Shown here: positions 40,872 through 49,490 of the stretch, in pieces | How positions within the stretch are numbered: position 1 is the first letter of the stretch | How the letters are laid out: each line of letters opens with the position of its first letter | Assembly: GCA_903921825.1 (NCBI GenBank) | Contig: CAIXRF010000107.1 | Location: 1-50,532, forward strand | Source: an uncultured Microcaldota archaeon | GTDB taxonomy: Archaea; Micrarchaeota; Micrarchaeia; Burarchaeales; Fermentimicrarchaeaceae | DNA length: 50,532 nt | Direction: 5' to 3' | Program-made: the position numbers and the translations under genes | Notes under the pieces: model-generated | Databases searched by the model: none | What the model saw: only the letters and a program-made list of their open reading frames with translations | Told to the model about the DNA's origin: nothing

Positions 40872-42416
40872 TTCCAGCAGCGTATCCTTAACTGTTTCTA
40901 TTCCCGTCGCTTCAACGAGCTTTCCCATCTTCGGGCCCCTGTCCTTGCTGATGAGTGCGTTGTAGAGCGCCTTGAACAGTGAACCGGGCGGCACTCCCTC
41001 CTGCTTCGCGATATCGAAGACGAGGTTGTGCACATCCACCGCGCTCATTCCCGTTTTCAGGCCGTTCGCGAAGGCAGCCACTGCCTTCCTGTTCTCGGAA
41101 ATCTTCTGCGGCTTGAAGGAGAACATGTATTCGTCGGGCGCGAACTCCTTCGCCACCCATTTCGTGATGTACGGCTTGAGGTAAGCGACGCCTTCGGGGT
41201 CCTTCACGGCCTTCCCAACCTTATCCCAGTCCTTGTAAAGCTGGTGGCAGAGGAGGATGTCGCCAAAGTTCGCCTTCCATTTTCTGGCTCCGCCGCTCGC
41301 GAGCTCCCAGGCAATCGCCTTCTTCCTGTCCGCGCGCGAGACTTCGGGGTCATCCTTCCTGAGCTCCGACGCGCTGCTGAAGTCCTCGTAGAGCTGCATC
41401 AGCTTCACTCCGGTCGGGTCTATGTCCTTGTTCTCCTGCAGGTCGGGCCTGAGGAGCGCGTACTTCATCAGCTCAGGCGGCATCAGCTCAAGAAGGTCCG
41501 CGACGCCCATCCCGATTCCTTTTGACTTTGAGTATTTCTTTCCCTGGAGAAGGACGAAGCCGTATTTGTATCCGATGGGTGGCTCTTTTTTGAAGAATTC
41601 GGCGAAGGTCTTCAGAAGCGTGTCCCAGCTTCCGCCCCGCGTGTGGTGGTCCATGCCAGCCCCTTCCGCGCTGGTTTTCAGGTAGTCCATCCACGTCGGC
41701 CAGTGAAGCCGCCACGTAATCTTGTACTTGTGGTCCGAAATCTTGTTCTTCCCCTTGAACCCGCAGCCTTTCGTGTATTTCACGTCGCGGTCGCATGAAT
41801 ATTCATACCAGTCCCTTCCATGCGCTGTGACGCGCGTTGTCGCTATCTTCCCACATTTCGCGCAGATAGGCATTATCGGCGACCAGTCACCCATCTCCTC
41901 GATTTTCTTAAAGGAGGACTCCGCGACAATCTGCTTTGCCTCATCCGCGCGCTCAAGGAACTCCATTGCATAATTGTCCCATTTCCCGTCCCTGTAGACT
42001 TCGTTCATGCGGACGATTTTTGAATGGACACCGAATTTTTCCATTACCGCTGCTGTCTCAGCAAGGAAATGCTCCCCAAAAGAGGAATGGCAGCCCGCGG
42101 GGTCTGGGACGTCCGTGAGCGGCTTCCCGAGATGCGGCGCCAGTTGCTTCTCGTACTTCGCCATCGCCAGCGGGACTGAATCAAATGCGTCGAAAATGTC
42201 GGCGACGAAATAGAATTCGGCAGCGTGGCCCTTTTCCTTCAGCTCCCCAACTATCGCACTTGGAAAAAGGAACTCGCACAGCGTCCCGAGGTGCGTTGGC
42301 CCGCTCGTCGTGATTCCGCTAGAAATTACGAAAGGGGGCTTCTTCTCGGCAACTACCCGCTCCGCAAGCAGCTCGCTCCAGTGCTTGCCCTTCAGCTCCT
42401 CCGCCTCGTCTGCCAT
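40860..42416 (-). CDS. lysS: Lysine--tRNA ligase, class I
   Basis: FVISSGITTSGPTHLGTLCEFLFPSAI (HIGH-like); KKYSKSKGIGMG (KMSKS-like); CAKCGKIATTRVTAHG. Confidence 0.95.
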   Translation of the reverse strand: MADEAEELKGKHWSELLAERVVAEKKPPFVISSGITTSGPTHLGTLCEFLFPSAIVGELKEKGHAAEFYFVADIFDAFDSVPLAMAKYEKQLAPHLGKPLTDVPDPAGCHSSFGEHFLAETAAVMEKFGVHSKIVRMNEVYRDGKWDNYAMEFLERADEAKQIVAESSFKKIEEMGDWSPIMPICAKCGKIATTRVTAHGRDWYEYSCDRDVKYTKGCGFKGKNKISDHKYKITWRLHWPTWMDYLKTSAEGAGMDHHTRGGSWDTLLKTFAEFFKKEPPIGYKYGFVLLQGKKYSKSKGIGMGVADLLELMPPELMKYALLRPDLQENKDIDPTGVKLMQLYEDFSSASELRKDDPEVSRADRKKAIAWELASGGARKWKANFGDILLCHQLYKDWDKVGKAVKDPEGVAYLKPYITKWVAKEFAPDEYMFSFKPQKISENRKAVAAFANGLKTGMSAVDVHNLVFDIAKQEGVPPGSLFKALYNALISKDRGPKMGKLVEATGIETVKDTLLEMVS

Positions 42417-42478
42417 CGGGGAGTTTTTGCCCGGCAATCCTCTTTAAACCCTGCGCCCCAAATTATATTGGGTATCAG

Positions 42479-42583
42479 ATGAATAGTACAGTTGTGAACG
42501 CGGGCGCGCTCGTGACTGGCGTCGGCGCCATCGGCACAATCGTAACCGCGGGAGCAGCCCTCCCCGGCACGAAAGTGCGCTAG
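42479..42583 (+). CDS. Possible 34-aa hydrophobic Gly/Ala-rich small protein
   Basis: ATG...TAG: MNSTVVNAGALVTGVGAIGTIVTAGAALPGTKVR; not in supplied ORF track; TATA-like aattatatt just upstream. Confidence 0.35.
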   Translation: MNSTVVNAGALVTGVGAIGTIVTAGAALPGTKVR

Positions 42584-42610
42584 CCCGCTTGGGCCTTTTG
42601 AGGTGCGAAC

Positions 42611-44377
42611 ATGGAGAAGGTTGAGAAGTACAAGACTAAGACTGGAGTAGAGCAGGAGGTAATCCGGCTGCGCGCGCCCCGCGGCGCGTGGATGAAGGAT
42701 TACGACAAGACGTATGGGGCGTTCAACTGGGAGGACGTGAAAAAGGAGTTCTCCTGGCACAAGACGAAGAAAGTGAACATGGCCTATGAGTGCATAGACA
42801 GGCACTGCGAAACCGGGAAAAAGAACAAGGTCGCGCTCTTTTATGCAGACGACGTGGGCACTCAGAAGCTCACGTTCAACGAGATAAAATATCTCTCCAA
42901 CAAGTTCGCCAACGTGCTGAAGAAATATGAGGTCAAGAAGGGCGACCGCGTCTTCGTCTTCCTTCCGCGCTGCCCCGAGCTTTACGTGGCTTTCATGGGG
43001 ATTGCGAAGGCTGGCGCAATCGTCGGCCCGCTCTTTGAGGCATTCATGCGGGAAGCCGTGCGGGACAGGATGCAGGACAGCGGGGCAACGGTGCTAATCA
43101 CGACTCCTGAGCTGAAGAAGCGCGTGGACAGGAGCGAGCTCCCCGCGCTGAGGCATGTGATTATCGTGGGGCACAAGGAAGGCGACATGCTTGCGCCGCA
43201 CGAGCACTCCTGGAGTGTGGAGATGGCCGAGGCGCCAGACAAGTTCGACATCGAGTGGATGGACCTCGAGGACCCGCTCATCCTGCATTACACGAGCGGC
43301 TCGACCGGCAAGCCCAAGGGCGCGCTGCACGTGCATGGCGCGATGATAGGCCATTTGGCGACCGCGCGCTATTCGATGGACCTCCGCGACGAGGATATTT
43401 ACTGGTGCACCGCGGACCCTGGCTGGGTTACGGGGACGAGCTATGGAATTTACGCGCCCTGGCTGGACGGCATCACCTCGCTTATTAGAGGAGGGAGATA
43501 CGATGCTGACAAGTGGTACAAGACGATACAGGACCACAAGGTGACCGTCTGGTACAGCGCGCCGACCGCGTTTCGGCTGCTCATGGCCGCAGGCGACGAC
43601 AAGGTGAAGCAGTATGACCTTTCTTCCCTCAGGCACGTCTATTCCGTGGGCGAGCCGCTGAACCCCGAAGTGGTGAAATGGGGGCTGAAGGTCTTCCGCA
43701 AGACGATAATGGAGAACTGGTGGATGACGGAGTGCGGGATGCAGCTCGTTTGCAACTTCCCGTGCCTTGCGCTCAAGCTCGGGTCGATGGGCAAGGCCTT
43801 CCCCGGAACGGAGGCGGCAATCGTGAATGACAGGGGTGAGCGGCTTCCAGCGTATGAGATTGGCAACCTCGCAATCAAGAGGGGCTGGCCATCCATGATG
43901 AGGCAGATATGGGGCAACGAGGCGAAATACCTGTCCTATTTCATAGGGAAGGACGGTGAGTGGTACGTTTCCGGCGACTCCGCCTACATGGATGACGAGG
44001 GCTACGTCTTCTTCCAGGGGAGGATAGACGACGTGATAAAGACGAGCGGAGAGCGCGTCGGCCCATTCGAAGTGGAGAGCGCGCTCGTGGAGCATCCTGC
44101 TGTCGCAGAGGCGGGTGTGATTGGAAAGCCGGATGCGATACGGGGGAACATCATTAAGGCGTTCGTGACGCTCAGGCCGGGCCACACGCCCACGGAGCCA
44201 CTGAAGAAGGAGATAATGGACTTTGTGGGGGCGAGGCTCGCGGCGCACGCAAAGCCTAGGGAGATTGAGTTCATGGAGAAGCTCCCGAAGACGCGCAGCG
44301 GGAAGATTATGAGGCGCGTGCTGAAGGCGAAGGAGCTCGGCCTGCCGATTGGCGACACTTCGACGATGGAAGACTAA
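42611..44377 (+). CDS. acs: AMP-forming acetyl/acyl-CoA synthetase
   Basis: LHYTSGSTGKPKGALHVHG; WCTADPGWVTGTSYGIYAPW; GDSAYMDDEGYVFFQGRIDDVIKTSGERVGPFEVESALVEHPAVAEAGVIG; KTRSGKIMRR. Confidence 0.93.
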   Translation: MEKVEKYKTKTGVEQEVIRLRAPRGAWMKDYDKTYGAFNWEDVKKEFSWHKTKKVNMAYECIDRHCETGKKNKVALFYADDVGTQKLTFNEIKYLSNKFANVLKKYEVKKGDRVFVFLPRCPELYVAFMGIAKAGAIVGPLFEAFMREAVRDRMQDSGATVLITTPELKKRVDRSELPALRHVIIVGHKEGDMLAPHEHSWSVEMAEAPDKFDIEWMDLEDPLILHYTSGSTGKPKGALHVHGAMIGHLATARYSMDLRDEDIYWCTADPGWVTGTSYGIYAPWLDGITSLIRGGRYDADKWYKTIQDHKVTVWYSAPTAFRLLMAAGDDKVKQYDLSSLRHVYSVGEPLNPEVVKWGLKVFRKTIMENWWMTECGMQLVCNFPCLALKLGSMGKAFPGTEAAIVNDRGERLPAYEIGNLAIKRGWPSMMRQIWGNEAKYLSYFIGKDGEWYVSGDSAYMDDEGYVFFQGRIDDVIKTSGERVGPFEVESALVEHPAVAEAGVIGKPDAIRGNIIKAFVTLRPGHTPTEPLKKEIMDFVGARLAAHAKPREIEFMEKLPKTRSGKIMRRVLKAKELGLPIGDTSTMED

Positions 44378-44397
44378 GTTCTGCGGAAAGCATATAA

Positions 44398-47040
44398 GTG
44401 GGGAGAAAGCAAGCTCTAGTAGTGAGACTTGTGGGCGGCACCCGTGCGCAATCCGCGATGCAAGTTGCCTGCGGGCAACAGCCTCGCGCCTGCCGTGGGC
44501 AGAGCGCGATGGAATTCCTCATGACCTACGGCTGGGCGCTTCTCGTCCTCCTAGTCGTGGTGGCAGTCCTATTCTATATTGGTGTCATAAACCCAAAGAA
44601 CGCACAGACTAACACCCTTTTCTTCACCCCTGGCTTCAGCGCCTACTCCTTCAGGGTAGGCAATGGCACCGGCTCCCTGGAGCTTGACTTCGGCCAGGCA
44701 ATAGGCCAGTCAGTCATTGTGACTGCAATCTCATGCTCACAGAATTCAACTGTGGTGATGGACGACCTGAGCAGCCAGCCCCTGAGCAGCCAGATTACCA
44801 TCCCCTCCGGTGAGCACAGATGGGTTACAGGCGGCAACTCCAACAACGGCGCCTTCTGCACAGGGGAGGACGGCGGGCAGCTCTCCTTAGAGAGTGCACA
44901 GTTGGGTGAAAGATACAAGGGAGTGGTGTGCGTCAGGTATATTGAGGCGGACACCTACGTTAACAGGACCGTGTGCGGGGATATTAACGCACAGTTCGAG
45001 TTTGCGTCTGTGCCAAGGCCCACTGCGACCCCTGGAGGGAGCCTGACTCCGACGCCTACCCCTACTCCGACGCCAGAGGCAAGTCCGACGCCTACGCCCA
45101 CTCCAGGCTGCTCCGGCAGTTGCCAGGACGGAGTGTGCAACGGCTGCAATGTGTATCTCTCCAGCGGGAGCTGGGTGCTCGAAGGCGACATAATATGCGA
45201 AAGCTGGTGCAATGGCATAACAATACAGGGAAGCGGTGCAACCATTGACTGCCAGGACCACTCGGTAACCGGCGCAGGCCCGGGCAGCAGCGTCGGCATC
45301 CATGTGGATGGCGCAGATGGAGCTACGGTGAAAAACTGCGTGGTGAGCAATTTCAACCAGGGCATTTACGTCTACGACTCCAACAACTGCCAGCTTTTGG
45401 ACAACACTGCAAATTTGAACGGCTTCACTGGAATTAACATGTATTCTTCCAGCAACAACAATCTCACAGGCAACACCGCGGATTCGAACAGCGAGGGCAT
45501 TTACCTGCAGTCAAACGGCATCATTGGCTCGAGCAACAACAGGCTCACGGAAAACACCGCCACCAATAACAGCGAGACGGGCATCTATGCTGACTTTCTC
45601 TGCACCGACAATGTTTTCTCCAGCAACACCGCCTGCTCGAACACGAACGACGACATCGCCTGCGGAGTAGCCCAGATTGACGGCAGCGGCAACAAGTGCG
45701 TGCCACTCGGGCCAGACACCTCATGCTACAGCAGTATCTCCTGCAACTCTGGTTGCCCCACAGGCCCGCCTGCCTGCGCCCCCGGCTGGGTGGTAGGCTC
45801 CTGCCCGTGCGCACTCATCACGCCCGGTGATTACAGGCTTGAAAGCAACCTCAGCACAAATGGCGCACCAGAGACGTGCATAACCATCCCGATGAAAGGC
45901 AGCGGCGCCACGCTCGACTGCCAGGGGCATAGCATCGTCGGAGGAGGAAATGCGGACGGCATATATTTGTACGAAGCCAGTGGGGTAACTGTGAGGAATT
46001 GCGATGTGACCGACTTCGGAGACGGCATACGCCTGGAATATGCAAGCAACAGCAGCATAACTGGCAATACTGTGGATTCAAACGATGACACGGGTATCAG
46101 CTTGAGCAGCGCAGCGAACAACAGCGTAACTAACAACAACGCCGCCTTAAATCGCGACTACGGCATCCATATTGATGGTGATGGCAACAACCTCACGGAC
46201 AACAACGCCAGCCTGAACGGCCAGGGCATCTTAGTGTACGGCAGCAACAACCGCCTCACCGACAACACCATCTGCTCGAACACAAACAATGACCTTTACT
46301 GCGGCGCGCACCAGGTCGATGGCGACGGCAACGAATGCACTCCACTTGGAACAAACGCCGGGTGCAACATCGCCTGCAATGCGGGCTGCCCGCCCCCGGA
46401 GCCTCCGGCGTGCGCTGAGGGCTGGGTGGTGAGCGAATGCCCGTGCACGCTCAACGCGCCAGGCGATTACAGGCTCGAAAGCGACATCAATGCCACGGGC
46501 TATGCGGACTGCATCAAAATCCCGGCAAAAGGCAGCGGCTCCACACTTGACTGCAACGGTCATAACGTTTCAACTAACAGCCCTGGGGGCGGCACGGGCA
46601 TCACCTTAGATCGCGTGAGCGGGGTGCGTGTGGAGAACTGCAATGTGAGCAACTTCTGGGCTGGCATATACCTGAACGGCGCTACCGGTAGCGCAGTCAT
46701 AAATAGCAACTTAACTTCGAACTCCCTCGGCGTCTATGTGTCGGACTCAAACGGCAACAACATCACGGGCAACTACGCAAGCCTGAGCGGCCAGCGCGGC
46801 CTGTTCCTAGGTTCATCCAGCAACAACAATATCACAGGCAACGTCCTCATCTCAAACAGTGACGGCGTTGGCCTCTCCAGCGCGAGCGACAACAACTTCA
46901 CCACGAACGTGGCAACGGGCAATACAAATGACTTCCGCTGCTTCAGCGGAGACTGGAACTACGACGGAGGCAACACCTGCGGCACTAACTCAGGCTGTGG
47001 TGGTTGGCTCGCCTGCCTCACGCCGACACCAGCACCCTAG
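44398..47040 (+). CDS. Pilin-like (class III signal peptide) surface protein with Thr-Pro linker and NosD-like right-handed beta-helix repeats
   Basis: GQSAMEFLMTYGWALLVLLVVVAVLFYIG; GSGATIDCQDHSVTGAG, NNNLTGNTADSNSEGIYL repeats; N-terminal about 190 aa paralogous to 4378 gene. Exact start uncertain (44398 or 44422). Confidence 0.8.
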   Translation: MGRKQALVVRLVGGTRAQSAMQVACGQQPRACRGQSAMEFLMTYGWALLVLLVVVAVLFYIGVINPKNAQTNTLFFTPGFSAYSFRVGNGTGSLELDFGQAIGQSVIVTAISCSQNSTVVMDDLSSQPLSSQITIPSGEHRWVTGGNSNNGAFCTGEDGGQLSLESAQLGERYKGVVCVRYIEADTYVNRTVCGDINAQFEFASVPRPTATPGGSLTPTPTPTPTPEASPTPTPTPGCSGSCQDGVCNGCNVYLSSGSWVLEGDIICESWCNGITIQGSGATIDCQDHSVTGAGPGSSVGIHVDGADGATVKNCVVSNFNQGIYVYDSNNCQLLDNTANLNGFTGINMYSSSNNNLTGNTADSNSEGIYLQSNGIIGSSNNRLTENTATNNSETGIYADFLCTDNVFSSNTACSNTNDDIACGVAQIDGSGNKCVPLGPDTSCYSSISCNSGCPTGPPACAPGWVVGSCPCALITPGDYRLESNLSTNGAPETCITIPMKGSGATLDCQGHSIVGGGNADGIYLYEASGVTVRNCDVTDFGDGIRLEYASNSSITGNTVDSNDDTGISLSSAANNSVTNNNAALNRDYGIHIDGDGNNLTDNNASLNGQGILVYGSNNRLTDNTICSNTNNDLYCGAHQVDGDGNECTPLGTNAGCNIACNAGCPPPEPPACAEGWVVSECPCTLNAPGDYRLESDINATGYADCIKIPAKGSGSTLDCNGHNVSTNSPGGGTGITLDRVSGVRVENCNVSNFWAGIYLNGATGSAVINSNLTSNSLGVYVSDSNGNNITGNYASLSGQRGLFLGSSSNNNITGNVLISNSDGVGLSSASDNNFTTNVATGNTNDFRCFSGDWNYDGGNTCGTNSGCGGWLACLTPTPAP
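44464..44509 (+). repeat. Two hairpins in the leader-coding region of the 44398 gene, homologous to those at 4486-4550
   Basis: gttgcc/ggcaac (44464-44479) and tcgcgc-ctgcc/ggcag-a-gcgcga (44484-44509). Confidence 0.8.
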
Positions 47041-47062
47041 CAAACCAGCCTTAAAAAAGAGA

Positions 47063-47228
47063 CGGGCCCGAGGGGAAATTCGGCAAGCCGAATGCGCTGT
47101 TCGCGCAAGCGAACTTGCGTTCGGACCCCTGACATACTGGTTTCTTCACCCTTCTTTTCCGTTAACGCTTTTCTTCGGGAAGAAAAGGGTTAAGAGCCAG
47201 TCGCTCTACCAAGCTGAGCTACGGGCCC
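47063..47228 (-). tRNA. tRNA-Lys(CTT), interrupted by two putative introns (anticodon loop 47142-47190; T-loop 47077-47119)
   Basis: Acceptor GGGCCCG/CGGGCCC, D arm GCTCAGCTTGGTAGAGC, anticodon arm ACTGG-CTCTTA|A-CCAGT, variable ATGTC, T stem AGGGG/CCCCT with 50-nt loop; discriminator G; T-run downstream. Confidence 0.85.
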
Positions 47229-47289
47229 ATTCTCCGAAGTGCCCAGCGGGGCTATATTATTGTAGATTACTATTATAAGCGTGAGGGGA

Positions 47290-47850
47290 ATGGCGAACGT
47301 CGTTGTACTGAGATTGGGGCACCGGAAGACCAGGGACAAGAGGGTGAGCACGCACGTTTTCCTCGCGGCGAGGGCGCTAGGCGCAAACGGCGGGGTGCTG
47401 TGCGGCGAGGAGGACGAAACCATCCTGGGAAGCGTCCGGAAGGTTTCCGAGAAGTGGGGAGGAAAATTCCCCATCTCGTTTGCACGGAATTGGAAGAAGG
47501 AGCTCCTCAGGAAGCGGCGGCAGGGCTTCACCGTCGTTCATCTCACAATGTATGGCGAGAAGCTGATGGACAGGATAGGCGCCATCAGGCGGAAGAAAAG
47601 GTTGTTGGTGGTCGTCGGCGCGCAGAAGGTCCCCCCTGAAGCTTACTCGCTTGCTGACTACAACATTTCGGTGACAGGGCAGCCGCACAGCGAGGTTGCC
47701 GCGCTTGCCGTATTTTTGCATGAGCTTTCCAACGGGAAGGAGCTGGACGCGCGCTTCCCGGGTGCTAGGATACGGATAGCGCCTTCGGCAAGGGGAAAGC
47801 GGGTTATGAAGGGCGCGAAGCGGGCATACAAAACACATTTATATAAGTGA
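47290..47850 (+). CDS. trm56: tRNA (cytidine(56)-2'-O)-methyltransferase (aTrm56)
   Basis: VVVLRLGHRKTRDKRVSTHVFLAARALGA; VVHLTMYG; LLVVVGAQKVPPEAYSLADYNISVTGQPHSEVAALAVFL. Confidence 0.9.
   Translation: MANVVVLRLGHRKTRDKRVSTHVFLAARALGANGGVLCGEEDETILGSVRKVSEKWGGKFPISFARNWKKELLRKRRQGFTVVHLTMYGEKLMDRIGAIRRKKRLLVVVGAQKVPPEAYSLADYNISVTGQPHSEVAALAVFLHELSNGKELDARFPGARIRIAPSARGKRVMKGAKRAYKTHLYK
47838..47847 (+). promoter_or_regulatory. TATA box for TFE gene
   Basis: tttatataag about 25 nt upstream of ATG 47867. Confidence 0.6.
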
Positions 47851-47866
47851 AGTGAGAAATTTGACC

Positions 47867-48538
47867 ATGGCGACAAGGAGGAAGAAGGTTTCCAAGCCAA
47901 AACTGAAGAAGGCGGCGAGGAAGGTGGCACGCAAGGCTTCGCGGAAGATTGTGAAGCGTGTTGCTAAGCGCGTTGCAAAGGTTAGGCTGAAGGCTGCCCG
48001 CAGGATTGTGAAGAAGGCAGCCAAGCGGATGGTTTTGAAGACAGCGATGACGGCTGGGCCGAAAGTTAGGCGGAGGGCGGCACCCAAGGTTCTTGAGAAT
48101 ATGCATGTCAGGAACCTGCTCGTGGAGCTCGCTGGGGAGAAGGCGCTCAAGGTCGCAGGGGAGATGGTGGAGCCGCTGAGCGATGAGGACATCGCAAGGC
48201 GCGCTGGCATCAAGATATCCGACATACGCGCGGTGCTGAACAAGCTGCACGCCGCGGGGATTGCTGCTTACGACAGGACGCGGAACGACGAGGGCTGGTA
48301 CACCTACACGTGGCGCATGTCCGTGGATGGCGCGATGAAGGTTTTGGAAACGCGGAAGGCGCAGGAGAAGCAGAACGCGCAGGAGAAACTCTGCCTCGAG
48401 AGCGCCGTGGACTTCTACAAATGCCCAAACTGCTACGCGAGGGTTGGGACCAAGCTGAGCTTCGAGCAGGCTGTTGAGGCTGGGTTCAGATGCCCGGACT
48501 GCTCGGAGATGCTCCGCTATGTGGAGAAGAAGGGCTGA
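47867..48538 (+). CDS. tfe: Transcription factor E (TFIIE-alpha-like) with lysine/arginine/alanine-rich N-terminal extension
   Basis: wHTH LSDEDIARRAGIKISDIRAVLNKLHAAGIAAYDRTRNDEGWYTYTWRM; zinc ribbon YKCPNC...FRCPDC; basic tail KLKKAARKVARKASRKIVKRVAKRVAK. Confidence 0.88.
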   Translation: MATRRKKVSKPKLKKAARKVARKASRKIVKRVAKRVAKVRLKAARRIVKKAAKRMVLKTAMTAGPKVRRRAAPKVLENMHVRNLLVELAGEKALKVAGEMVEPLSDEDIARRAGIKISDIRAVLNKLHAAGIAAYDRTRNDEGWYTYTWRMSVDGAMKVLETRKAQEKQNAQEKLCLESAVDFYKCPNCYARVGTKLSFEQAVEAGFRCPDCSEMLRYVEKKG

Positions 48539-49373
48539 CGCCCTCCTGCTTCTTAAAAAGTTTGGGGTTGAGCGGAGCATAGTTTCGCATTCAGAGACGG
48601 TGGAGGCTATCGCTTTAGCGGTGGCGAGAAGGGCGGTTGCGCATGGGAGGAAAATTGACCTCGGGCTCGTTAGCGCCGGCGCGCTGCTCCATGATGTTGG
48701 AAGGAAGAAAACACATGGGTTGAAGCATGGTGTTGTTGGCGAGAGGATGCTTTTGGCTGCGGGTGTGCCAAAAAATATTGCGCATTTCGCAAGGACGCAC
48801 GTTCTTGCCGGCCTTGACGAAGAAACGGCGCCGAAAAGCATTGAGGAGAAGATTGTCTGCTATGCGGACAAGCTGTCCGATGGCAGGAAGATGGAAAGAA
48901 TTAAGACCAGGTTGGGGCCGAAATGCCCTTTGTGGAAGAGGATTGCTGTGTTGATGAGGGATGTTGAGACTATGGTGGGCGGTAAAATGGAGAGAGTCCA
49001 GGATTTCGACGCGATGGTAGTAGTGGAAAAAGGGCAGAGGTTCCTTGTTTTGAAACGGAAGAAGCCACCCGTCTGGGAGTTCCCCGGCGGCGCAATTGAG
49101 TGGGGAGAGACGCCGGAGGAGTCCGCAAGGCGCGAATGTGAAGAGGAATGTGGATTGAGGGTTAAAGTTGGGAAGATATTGGGGACAACGAGCGCTGTTT
49201 ATGGGAAGGAAGGGTGGTTGAAGCACGCCGTATATTTTGTGTTTAGAGGGAAGGTTGTTGGTGGGAAGCTGAAGTTGAGTAGGGAACACACTGCTGCGAA
49301 GTGGGTGGGGAAGAAGGAGTTGGGGAAGCTGAAGCTTGGGTACAACTCGAAACTCGCATTTGAGCTGCTCTAA
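48519..49373 (+). CDS. HD-domain phosphohydrolase fused to NUDIX hydrolase
   Basis: SHSETVEAIALAVARRA...SAGALLHDVGR (HD); GGAIEWGETPEESARRECEEECGLRV (NUDIX box); start overlaps TFE stop. Confidence 0.85.
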   Translation: MWRRRADALLLLKKFGVERSIVSHSETVEAIALAVARRAVAHGRKIDLGLVSAGALLHDVGRKKTHGLKHGVVGERMLLAAGVPKNIAHFARTHVLAGLDEETAPKSIEEKIVCYADKLSDGRKMERIKTRLGPKCPLWKRIAVLMRDVETMVGGKMERVQDFDAMVVVEKGQRFLVLKRKKPPVWEFPGGAIEWGETPEESARRECEEECGLRVKVGKILGTTSAVYGKEGWLKHAVYFVFRGKVVGGKLKLSREHTAAKWVGKKELGKLKLGYNSKLAFELL

Positions 49374-49410
49374 AAGGTTATATACCTATACGACGACAAG
49401 AATACCCCGC

Positions 49411-49485
49411 AGCGGGGTAGGGTAGCTTGGAGTGCCCGCTGGGCTCATAACCCAGAGATCCGTGGTTCAAATCCACGCCCCGCTA
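49411..49485 (+). tRNA. Initiator tRNA-Met(CAT)
   Basis: AGCGGGG/CCCCGCT acceptor with A1-U72; CTGGG-CTCATAA-CCCAG with three G:C pairs; T arm CGTGG-TTCAAAT-CCACG; upstream ttatata box. Confidence 0.95.
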
Positions 49486-49490
49486 TTCCC

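Noticed and set aside
43094-44248. 384-aa minus-strand ORF
   Set aside because: Antisense to the acyl-CoA synthetase gene
47050-47062. T-rich stretch (minus strand TCTTTTTT) as a separate element
   Set aside because: Simply the likely terminator of the tRNA-Lys gene
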